Shown here piece by piece: positions 1 through 5,777 of a stretch of DNA of 5,777 nucleotides. The notes beneath the pieces were generated by a model that saw nothing but the letters and a program-made list of their open reading frames with translations, did no database searches and had not been told where the DNA came from. Within the stretch, counting starts at the first letter, position 1; every line of letters begins with the position of its first letter. This DNA is from Acidimicrobiaceae bacterium (GTDB taxonomy: Bacteria; Actinomycetota; Acidimicrobiia; Acidimicrobiales; Ilumatobacteraceae), in the NCBI GenBank assembly GCA_002727235.1, contig PBWL01000014.1:15827-21603 (forward strand), read 5' to 3'. The translations under genes were made by a program, and so were the position numbers.

Positions 1-1026
1 GAGCATGTCGGCGTCTGAGCGGTAATTCGTGTCGAGATGAAAACGCCGACCGCCATTCTGATCGGCGTACTCAACTGCCTCGAGATAGGCAGACAGTTCG
101 GCTCCACGGAAGCGATAAATCGATTGCTTTGGGTCACCAACAACGACGAGAGGTACGGCGGGAATACCTGTGTGCTGCTCGATGAACGCCGTCCGGAAGA
201 TTTTCCATTGCACGGTGTCGGTGTCTTGAAACTCATCAACGAGAACAAGCCGGAACCGCGAACGAAGCTCTGCGATGATCGATGGGCCTCGAACTTCATC
301 GCATAAGAGATCGCGAGTGTCGACAAGCATTGAATCGAACGTGCCACGCCTCCAACATCGTCGTCGACGAACCACCTCGTCCACCGAGGCTTCGATGATC
401 TCAATAAGGTCGTTGATCTCAGCTTGAACCTCGTCTGGAGCATCAGGGAATGTCGCCATGCGAGCATCAGGCAACGCCAAACGGGTTTTGACCGCATCGA
501 TGACCCGAGAGGGATTAGTGACCGTGTGCTGGCCGGCGAGGATGACATCGTGAACAACCTCACTGATGTCTTCACTATCGGAGGAAATTTCAGCGATTGC
601 TACACCGACCGAGGTGAGCAACCGATGACAGAACCCATGGATTGTCGACACGGTCATCGCATCGAATTCGGTGAGCGCGCGTCGGAGATGTTCAAGGCGA
701 GACCGGCGACCTTCCTCATCATCACTATCAGGCTCAATCAGCAAGATGTCGACCGTGTCGGTGATGTGTCCCCAGTCTTCGGGCGGGGTCATCAGGGCAT
801 CAATGCCTTGCACGATGCGGGCGCGAAGTCGACCTGCAAGCTCTGCCGTCGCAGCATCAGTAAACGTCACGACGCATACTTCGCGCGGACTGAATTCTCC
901 CCTTGCGAAACCAAGTAGTGCGAGACCTGCGATGGAGTAGGTCTTGCCAGTTCCCGCAGATGCCTCGATCACCGTAAGACCGGGGCCTGGTGGTTGTGAG
1001 ATGTCAAATGGCAAGCTTGAGGTCAT
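1..1026 (-). CDS. recB: RecB, helicase-nuclease subunit of exonuclease V (N-terminal part; gene continues past the left edge)
   Basis: RecB is the 3'-5' superfamily 1 helicase and nuclease subunit of RecBCD, which unwinds and degrades cytoplasmic double-strand DNA ends. The 342 visible residues are the N-terminal motor region, with the SF1 motifs in order: Walker A ASAGTGKT (22-29); motif Ia around VVTFTDAATAELAGRLR (52-68); TIHGFC (128-133); Walker B with DEFQD (264-268); motif III GDPKQSIYRFRG (297-308); and TNYRS (333-337). The rest of the motor and the C-terminal nuclease domain lie outside the window, so an intact nuclease cannot be confirmed. The ATG at 1026-1024 overlaps the recC stop as ATGA, indicating translational coupling. 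A GAGG Shine-Dalgarno sequence (1037-1034) sits 7 bases upstream, and Walker A at residue 22 is where RecB proteins carry it. No frameshift or stop is seen. AddA or UvrD-like helicases are less likely because recC is adjacent and because of the EASAGTGKT/TIHGFC signature. Confidence 0.97.
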   Translation of the reverse strand, partial: MTSSLPFDISQPPGPGLTVIEASAGTGKTYSIAGLALLGFARGEFSPREVCVVTFTDAATAELAGRLRARIVQGIDALMTPPEDWGHITDTVDILLIEPDSDDEEGRRSRLEHLRRALTEFDAMTVSTIHGFCHRLLTSVGVAIAEISSDSEDISEVVHDVILAGQHTVTNPSRVIDAVKTRLALPDARMATFPDAPDEVQAEINDLIEIIEASVDEVVRRRRCWRRGTFDSMLVDTRDLLCDEVRGPSIIAELRSRFRLVLVDEFQDTDTVQWKIFRTAFIEQHTGIPAVPLVVVGDPKQSIYRFRGAELSAYLEAVEYADQNGGRRFHLDTNYRSDADML

Positions 1027-4000
1027 GTCGCAACCTCGTTCATGGACTGCAATTTTCCCGCACTATCGTTGATCTCAACAGAGCGGAGAAGAGAAGCAAA
1101 CCACCTGTCAACATCACGCAAGGTTGTTGTCTCGTCGAGCAACTCTTCATAACCAAAGTCAAAAAACAAACGGTTGAAGGTCTGCTCACGTTCACCCGGT
1201 CGGGCCTGATTGCCCTCCCATTCCCCTTTCGGATCTCCGCCACAGCACTGCGCAAGTGCGACACCTGCAAACAGGGGCACCGGCCGGATGAGAACCTCTC
1301 GACGTAGCTTGATCAAACCACCGAGTAACTCACGTGGGTCGGCTGATGGAGTCAATGAGGCTGTGAGGTGACGACCGCGCGCTTTTGTGTTGCTCACTCG
1401 GTACATGGAGAGGCGCCACTGTGTTTCAGGAGACGCAACCGAGAGAACGACAAGGTCGACCAATCGCTCACAAAAACGGTTCGCAAACGATGATGAGGCG
1501 GCAATGTCAAGAACTGTTGAGCCGTGGAGCGAATCGATCACCCCGGTCAATTCGACATCGTCATCTTCTCTGGTGATGTGAACATCGAGGGACTTCGTGA
1601 CAAGCGGCAAGGTCATTCCCTCAGATGCCAGCGCGTCAACTATTGCCTCTGCATCGTCTTGTGCTGTCTGTAGGGATGCGGCTCCGTACACACCAGGAGG
1701 AACGTCACCTGATGCGGTAAGGAAATCGACCCAGTCTTCTGGATTTCCTCCACCCGTGGCAGATGACAACATGCCGTGACGTAACCCGAAGCGATCGAGC
1801 CCATCAAGGACAAGCGGGATGTTCGACCCGCGCTCGCGACCAAACTCTTCAAGAGCGGCGAGATGAAGACGATCCTCGCAGAAGGTTCGTATTGGTTGGC
1901 TAAATGCATGACGAAGATTGAGAACGGTGCACGGCCCATCGGGGCGCTCAGCTAACACCAGTGACTCAGGTTGCTGTTTATGTTGACTGCGACGGGAAAT
2001 CGCAGCCTCGACCGCGCTTCGATCATGGCTCCACGGTCGATCGCTTACTTCAGGGTGGATGACAAAATTTGCTTCCGACCACGTCTGTCGCGGGTGGTGT
2101 ACAAGGGGGAACTCGCGGCCAATAAGGTCACCAAGAGCATCGATGAGTTCGCTGAGCGCAGCCGAAGGTGAGACCTCGGCACCACTCGTGACATCAAATC
2201 CGGTCGAACAGATGATGAGCCGATCTTGGGCTGACATGACAGCGTCTAAAAGTTGGGCTTGATATTCACTTCTCTGGTCTCGGTCACCGATGCACTGTGG
2301 AGATTGAGTGAGGTCATCGGGATTGCCGAGAGTATTTGGTTCACCCTCTCGGTCGACTCCTAAGAGACAAACAACGGAATGAGGTACTCCGCGGACAGCA
2401 GTGAGCGAAGACACCGTCACTCTCCCAGTCTGAAAACGAGGCATTCCTGCTGTCGATGTCAATCTTGAGTTGACCAACACAGCAAGATCGGCAGGGTTGA
2501 CCAGCACCGACGCAGAGTAGTCCCCAGCGAGTTCGACCTCGTCGCGAAGTTGCTCACACAGGCGGTCGATTGCTCGCCACCACAGCACCTCATCGTCGCT
2601 CACGAACACGAGGTGACCAAGTGCTTCGCGGAATGTCTCGATCCAGTCTCGAGGTGTTGCTAACAGATTGAGTTGCGTGCAACTGTCGTGCAGTTGCTGG
2701 AGGAAAAGAGCAGTTTTCCCGAGTAGCGCAACGTCATCGAAACTCACTTCTCGAATCGGGGCGATGCGATCGCCGATAAGTTCAGGCCCACTCGTGGCTG
2801 TGGCGACAGCAGAGACGAGGCGGTTCAATGCGTCGAGGAGCGTGAATGTACCGAGAGGCTCAATACCGACCGCTCGCTGGTCGTCTCCGTCAAGGCCCCA
2901 ACGAGCATTTGCCATGGCGAGGAGTTCGCTGACACGAGGAACATCAGCGGGTTCGATGTCGAACGACATCGCAACAACGGGCTGTGCCAAGAGTTCAACG
3001 ACGTCATCAACTCGGAAACGCCCATCGAGCAATCGCAGCAACTGTTGGCCGACGGTCGCAATCGGGTTCGTCACTCCAAGCGAACGATCAGCAATTTGTA
3101 CCGGAATGTCGGGGACGCCAGCCGCTGGCTTACCGGCGAACACAGACTGCACCAGTGGAGCGAAACGTTCGACGTCGTTGGTGAGCACCACAACGTCCCG
3201 TGGCGCGAACACCGCCGACCCGTCACGATGCCGCTCGTTGAAAAGGTGAAGAAGATGATCTCGTAAAGCCTCAACTTGGCGTGTTGCCCCAAAAGTTCGG
3301 TGAACGACAACGGTTCGGTCAAGCGGTACTTCAGCATCAGGGATGGTGTCATGGTCGATGGCGTCTTGAAGTGATGACAGGAGAGTGCTGTCGTCTTCAC
3401 CTGCAGGGTCACCTTTGAGATTAGGAGGCCCCTCCACTTCCCCGCTGGTGGCCAGCACCGAATCGAGTAACAGCGTGTGGCCCTCTTCGTTGGTACGACC
3501 CCACACCTCATTGAGTCGAAACCCGCCTATTGGGCGAGGATGTGCATCGCGCAGCGCCGGAAATCGCAGCTCTTCTCGCCACGCTGATCGAACAGACTCC
3601 CACCTCGACGATGACGACACGGGAGCGAACACTGCGACCTTGGTCTTTGTTGATAACACCCGAAACAAATCGAGTTGAGGCTGCGGCATCGTCGTCAAGC
3701 CAAATATCGACACCCGCTGTGGTATCGAACCAGTGAATGAGATGTCATCTGCGGAAGCATGCGTGAGTTGTTCGAACACGCGAGCGTCTGATCGCCCTAG
3801 ACGCGCTTCGAGTTGGCGCCAGAGTTCTGGTTGCCAGAGATGATGGTCAGCGAGGGCCTGTAGCGATCCGTCAACATCTTCTCCATCAGACCATCGTCTC
3901 ACCATGTGGGGCCGGTAGAGGATGTAACGATCGAAAACATCGGCAATCGCACGTGCCCGCATGAGATCTTCGACGCCACCTTCTTGTTGGATGGCATGAA

Positions 4001-4271
4001 TCGCCCACGTCAACGGACCTGTCTCCCAGGTGCCCATCTTCGATTCGAGACTGAAGGTCTCTTTGAGGAATCGCGCCGGGTACGAGAACTGAATGTTGGA
4101 ACAAATGCCGAGGCGCAGTGCGATTGCGTGGGTTAGCCATGAACGAACGCCGTCACCTGGGACCACAATGGTCTCGGGGAGAAATGGGTCATCGGGCACC
4201 TCGCTCAAGCGGTCAACGAGCCGGTCGGCGAGCGTCTCGAGGTCATTGGCGACGACGAGGTGCATTCCCAT
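1023..4271 (-). CDS. recC: RecC, non-catalytic scaffold subunit of exonuclease V
   Basis: RecC binds RecB and RecD, splits the DNA strands and, in E. coli, recognises Chi as the 3' strand threads through it. The 1082 residues fit the family (about 1,100). Family-typical blocks, in order: GVRSWLTHAIALRLGICSNI (41-60); VSIFGLTTMPQPQLDLF (187-203); FGATRQVEALRDHLL (327-341); DVVVLTNDVERFAPLV (359-374); IADRSLGVTNPI (393-404); GRVTVSSLTAVRGVPHSVV (616-634) followed by CLLGVD; and IGDRDQRSEYQAQLLDAV (661-678). No Walker A is present, as expected for a pseudo-helicase. The C-terminal domain resembles a PD-(D/E)XK nuclease but reads GVID (910-913) then LDIA (921-924), without the catalytic lysine. 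The end overlaps recB by four bases. Two starts are possible: ATG 4271, seven bases after a TACGAT -10-like hexamer (a leaderless layout), or ATG 4265, six bases after AGGA (4275-4272). They differ by two residues; the longer is given. Confidence 0.97.
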   Translation of the reverse strand: MGMHLVVANDLETLADRLVDRLSEVPDDPFLPETIVVPGDGVRSWLTHAIALRLGICSNIQFSYPARFLKETFSLESKMGTWETGPLTWAIHAIQQEGGVEDLMRARAIADVFDRYILYRPHMVRRWSDGEDVDGSLQALADHHLWQPELWRQLEARLGRSDARVFEQLTHASADDISFTGSIPQRVSIFGLTTMPQPQLDLFRVLSTKTKVAVFAPVSSSSRWESVRSAWREELRFPALRDAHPRPIGGFRLNEVWGRTNEEGHTLLLDSVLATSGEVEGPPNLKGDPAGEDDSTLLSSLQDAIDHDTIPDAEVPLDRTVVVHRTFGATRQVEALRDHLLHLFNERHRDGSAVFAPRDVVVLTNDVERFAPLVQSVFAGKPAAGVPDIPVQIADRSLGVTNPIATVGQQLLRLLDGRFRVDDVVELLAQPVVAMSFDIEPADVPRVSELLAMANARWGLDGDDQRAVGIEPLGTFTLLDALNRLVSAVATATSGPELIGDRIAPIREVSFDDVALLGKTALFLQQLHDSCTQLNLLATPRDWIETFREALGHLVFVSDDEVLWWRAIDRLCEQLRDEVELAGDYSASVLVNPADLAVLVNSRLTSTAGMPRFQTGRVTVSSLTAVRGVPHSVVCLLGVDREGEPNTLGNPDDLTQSPQCIGDRDQRSEYQAQLLDAVMSAQDRLIICSTGFDVTSGAEVSPSAALSELIDALGDLIGREFPLVHHPRQTWSEANFVIHPEVSDRPWSHDRSAVEAAISRRSQHKQQPESLVLAERPDGPCTVLNLRHAFSQPIRTFCEDRLHLAALEEFGRERGSNIPLVLDGLDRFGLRHGMLSSATGGGNPEDWVDFLTASGDVPPGVYGAASLQTAQDDAEAIVDALASEGMTLPLVTKSLDVHITREDDDVELTGVIDSLHGSTVLDIAASSSFANRFCERLVDLVVLSVASPETQWRLSMYRVSNTKARGRHLTASLTPSADPRELLGGLIKLRREVLIRPVPLFAGVALAQCCGGDPKGEWEGNQARPGEREQTFNRLFFDFGYEELLDETTTLRDVDRWFASLLRSVEINDSAGKLQSMNEVAT

Positions 4272-4272
4272 T

Positions 4273-4286
4273 CCTACGATCGTAGG
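4273..4286. promoter_or_regulatory. Perfect 14-base palindrome over the recC -10-like hexamer and Shine-Dalgarno
   Basis: The sequence CCTACGATCGTAGG equals its own reverse complement and ends one base before the first possible recC ATG. Read toward recC it contains TACGAT (4284-4279), which fits the actinobacterial -10 pattern TANNNT. It also contains the AGG of the only Shine-Dalgarno-like sequence for the second ATG. It could be a dimeric repressor operator, a 5-base-pair RNA stem with a GATC loop that hides the ribosome site, or chance. It does not fit the LexA box GAACN4GTTC. I saw no convincing -35 at normal spacing. The palindrome is directly visible; the regulatory role is inferred. 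Confidence 0.45.
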
Positions 4287-4305
4287 TGCTGGGTGTGACG
4301 TCGAC

Positions 4306-4321
4306 GCTGGTGATGACCAGC
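4306..4321. repeat. Short inverted repeat between recC and tRNA-Arg
   Basis: GCTGGT and ACCAGC form 6-base arms around a GATG centre; 14 of the 16 positions are symmetric. The repeat lies midway between the divergent recC and tRNA genes, about 35 bases upstream of the recC start and about 54 upstream of the mature tRNA. An operator half-way between the two promoters is possible, but a repeat this short can arise by chance. There is no T-tract on either side, so it is not a classical terminator. Confidence 0.3.
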
Positions 4322-4374
4322 ATTCTCACTGCAACCGACACCTTCAGGCGGCGGTAGCCTTTCCACGTCTTCCC

Positions 4375-4449
4375 GCCCTCGTAGCTCAGGGGATAGAGCA
4401 TCGGCCTCCGGAGCCGTGTGCGCAGGTTCGAATCCTGCCGAGGGCACCA
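4375..4449 (+). tRNA. tRNA-Arg, anticodon CCG (reads CGG)
   Basis: The 75 bases fold as a full cloverleaf. The acceptor stem GCCCTCG/CGAGGGC is perfectly paired. T8 and A9 are followed by the D stem GCTC/GAGC (loop AGGGGATA), an anticodon arm with loop CTCCGGA giving anticodon CCG, a 4-base variable region GTGC, and T stem GCAGG/CCTGC with loop TTCGAAT. Discriminator A73 is followed by a genome-encoded CCA. The first anticodon-stem pair is a T27/T43 mismatch; the other four pairs are Watson-Crick. The gene is divergent from recC and convergent with the DUF3237 gene, with nine bases between. A possible -10 hexamer TAGCCT (4355-4360, fits TANNNT) lies upstream, but no good -35 accompanies it. 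No T-rich terminator directly follows. Confidence 0.97.
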
Positions 4450-4458
4450 GCAATGGAG

Positions 4459-4929
4459 CTATCGCACGGCGAATAAGTCGTAGACAACCGACATTGCGTT
4501 ACGACCTGCTGACGCAATGAAGACGGTGTTATTGAGCCATTCAAGCCCGGGGCCACCACTCTCGAGGTTGACCTGGAGTCTGAAGTAATACTCGTCTCGA
4601 GCGACATCCTCGCCGGCTGCAACCCTTGCCAACACCTCAGCAGGCCCGTGCCGGAATCCTCTCGTTGCGAGATAGATGAGAGAGCCATCAGCAGTCCTCG
4701 CAGAATAGCGGGTGTCGATTACTGCGGTGCCATCAGCGGACACAATCTGCCAATCGGCACCGCCATCGAGAATTTCAGCATTCAGCAGCGGACCCGTTAT
4801 TGACCCACCAGTGATGGGGATGATCCGGCGCTGCCCGATAAGAACCGACCCAAGTTCTAAGGGTTCGTCAAGTTCAACATTGACATGAGCGACAAACTCC
4901 AACTCAGGAACGTGCTGAGGGGGCGACAT
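4459..4929 (-). CDS. DUF3237 family protein
   Basis: This is a 156-residue protein matching the DUF3237 family in size and pattern; the family has no settled biochemical role. The family-typical blocks are GQRRIIPITGGSITGPLL (32-49) followed by GGADW (56-60); DTRYSARTADGSLIYLATRG (72-91); YYFRLQVNLESG (104-115); and EWLNNTVFIASAGR (120-133). No signal peptide or membrane segment is seen, so it is probably a cytoplasmic small beta-rich protein. The reading frame is open further upstream (an ATG at 5016), but that would overlap the P450 gene by 70 bases. The ATG at 4929 gives the usual family start just before PELEFVAHVNV. No clear Shine-Dalgarno precedes it. It starts 17 bases after the P450 stop on the same strand, so co-transcription and translational reinitiation are likely. 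A metabolic role linked to the P450 is inferred from position only. Confidence 0.88.
   Translation of the reverse strand: MSPPQHVPELEFVAHVNVELDEPLELGSVLIGQRRIIPITGGSITGPLLNAEILDGGADWQIVSADGTAVIDTRYSARTADGSLIYLATRGFRHGPAEVLARVAAGEDVARDEYYFRLQVNLESGGPGLEWLNNTVFIASAGRNAMSVVYDLFAVR
4492..4519. repeat. 8-base-pair inverted repeat inside the 3' end of the DUF3237 gene
   Basis: CATTGCGT (4492-4499) and ACGCAATG (4512-4519) are exact reverse complements around a 12-base loop. The repeat lies within the last 20 or so codons of the DUF3237 gene and 43 bases past the tRNA 3' end. Because no other hairpin follows the tRNA, it could help stop tRNA transcription or readthrough on the other strand, but no T-tract follows on either strand. 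It may simply reflect the coding sequence. Confidence 0.25.
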
Positions 4930-4946
4930 GAAAACGTGAGTCGGAA

Positions 4947-5777
4947 TCAGAGAGGGTGACGTGTCGGGAATGTCACCGGGATGTTGCGCGGCCCTCGAAC
5001 CTGGCCACCCGCCCATGTCACTGCATCAGCATCGGTGAGTTCAAACTCCGGAATCATTTTCAAGAACTCTTCAATGGCTACCTGCATTTCCATGCGAGCA
5101 AGGTTTGATCCAGCGCAACGGTGTATGCCTGAACCAAATGCAATATGGCGGTTGTGCTCACGATCGATGATCACTTCCTCCGGGTTGTCGAACATTGCCG
5201 GATCGCGGTTCGCGGCAGGGAAGGTCAGCATCACTCGATCGCCGGCCTTGACCTCACGATCACCGAGCATGGTGTCATGATTTGCGACTCTGGCCATCGT
5301 CACCGGTGAATACGCGCGGAGAAATTCTTCAATTGCGGTCGGAATGAGGTCGGGCTCGTCGACAAGTCGCTGGCGATCTTCGGGGTGCGTTGCGAGGTGC
5401 AACAGGGCTGAACCGATTGAACTCCACGTCGTGTCGATTCCGGCGATGAGCATGAGACCGACATTGCCTCGAATGACTGGCATTGGAACGGGCTCGCCAT
5501 CAAGTTCGGCATCGAGTAGGAATGAGATGAGATCGTCACCTCGGTTCTCTTGCCGGTACTCGATCTGTTCCAAGAAGAATTTTCTGATGATCGAGGCATA
5601 GTGCTCCCGAATTTCGTCATCTTGCAATCCGAGTTCAAGTGCGCCCTGAACCCATGTCGTGAATTCGTCTGCCATCTCAGGTTCGATGCCAAGAATTGCA
5701 GCAATGATTCGGGGCGGGATCTGACGTGCGTATTGCTCTGCAATGTCAGCAGATCCCTCTTCAATGAATTCACGGAT
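4947..5777 (-). CDS. Cytochrome P450 (C-terminal part; start lies beyond the right edge)
   Basis: This is a bacterial soluble cytochrome P450, a haem monooxygenase that inserts one oxygen atom from O2 using electrons from a ferredoxin or similar partner. The 276 visible residues run from the first window codon (ATC, Ile) to the TGA at 4949-4947. About 130 N-terminal residues are missing compared with a normal 400-420-residue enzyme. Landmarks, numbered in the fragment: helix I oxygen-activation motif AGIDTT (112-117), with the acid-alcohol pair D115/T116; K-helix ExxR at E151-R154; and the haem loop FGSGIHRCAG (214-223), with the iron-ligating cysteine C221. All catalytic signatures are intact, so it is probably functional. 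No membrane anchor is seen in this part. An internal ATG at 5675 is not the real start because P450-like sequence continues upstream of it. No redox partner is in the window. The CYP family and substrate cannot be assigned by eye. It is followed after 17 bases by the DUF3237 gene. Confidence 0.97.
   Translation of the reverse strand: MREFIEEGSADIAEQYARQIPPRIIAAILGIEPEMADEFTTWVQGALELGLQDDEIREHYASIIRKFFLEQIEYRQENRGDDLISFLLDAELDGEPVPMPVIRGNVGLMLIAGIDTTWSSIGSALLHLATHPEDRQRLVDEPDLIPTAIEEFLRAYSPVTMARVANHDTMLGDREVKAGDRVMLTFPAANRDPAMFDNPEEVIIDREHNRHIAFGSGIHRCAGSNLARMEMQVAIEEFLKMIPEFELTDADAVTWAGGQVRGPRNIPVTFPTRHPL

Noticed and set aside
424..918. Plus-strand open frame of 164 codons
   Set aside because: It lies entirely antisense to recB, whose helicase motifs are intact on the minus strand; the plus-strand product has no recognisable domain.
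2668..3249. Plus-strand open frame of 193 codons, Ser/Arg-rich
   Set aside because: It is antisense to the conserved middle of recC and has the low-complexity Ser/Arg/Thr composition typical of a shadow frame.
1..4271. recBC region as a new anti-phage defence locus
   Set aside because: Both proteins carry the standard RecB and RecC family motifs at normal positions, and no extra effector gene is present.
4273..4286. Palindrome as a LexA (SOS) box
   Set aside because: It does not contain GAAC-N4-GTTC or a close variant.
4375..4449. tRNA 3' end as an attachment site for an integrated element
   Set aside because: No integrase, no repeated copy of the tRNA 3' end in the window, and an ordinary metabolic gene begins nine bases away.
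4093..4476. Plus-strand open frame ending with a peptide LVAQGIEHRPPEPCAQVRI
   Set aside because: This is the well-known artefact of translating through a tRNA gene; the frame also crosses the recC start and the intergenic gap.
4386..4688. Minus-strand open frame of 100 codons
   Set aside because: It overlaps the DUF3237 gene in another frame and ends within the tRNA; no domain is recognisable.
4930..5016. Upstream ATG extending the DUF3237 protein by 29 residues
   Set aside because: The extension is low-complexity, unlike the family, and would overlap the P450 coding sequence by 70 bases; the ATG at 4929 gives the normal family length.

Overview
This window looks like an ordinary chromosomal segment of a moderately GC-rich bacterium. 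It is most likely an actinobacterium, possibly from the Acidimicrobiia. That placement is an inference from three things: the RecB and RecC sequence style, the recC-recB order with a 4-base ATGA overlap, and a class I cytochrome P450 paired with a DUF3237 gene. I could not run a database search to confirm it.

Layout from left to right. Positions 1-1026 (minus strand) hold the N-terminal 342 residues of RecB, the ATP-driven helicase-nuclease subunit of RecBCD; the gene runs off the left edge. Positions 1023-4271 (minus strand) hold a complete recC. A 103-base gap (4272-4374) follows, serving two divergent transcription units. It contains a perfect 14-base palindrome touching the recC start and a second inverted repeat. 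Positions 4375-4449 (plus strand) are tRNA-Arg with anticodon CCG. Only nine bases away, and convergent with it, is a minus-strand pair: a 156-residue DUF3237 protein (4459-4929) and, 17 bases upstream of it, the C-terminal two thirds of a cytochrome P450 (4947-5777), which runs off the right edge.

Two units are visible. The first is the recC-recB operon, probably continuing into recD left of the window. It encodes the complex that processes double-strand DNA ends: RecB supplies a motor and the nuclease, and RecC is the inactive-helicase scaffold. The second is a P450-DUF3237 unit, probably oxidative small-molecule or lipid metabolism with unknown substrate. The tRNA gene lies between the two.

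I found no mobile element, CRISPR array, toxin-antitoxin pair or new defence locus. The observations most worth following up are the palindrome over the recC promoter/start region, the DUF3237-P450 pairing, and the tight tail-to-tail tRNA/DUF3237 arrangement.
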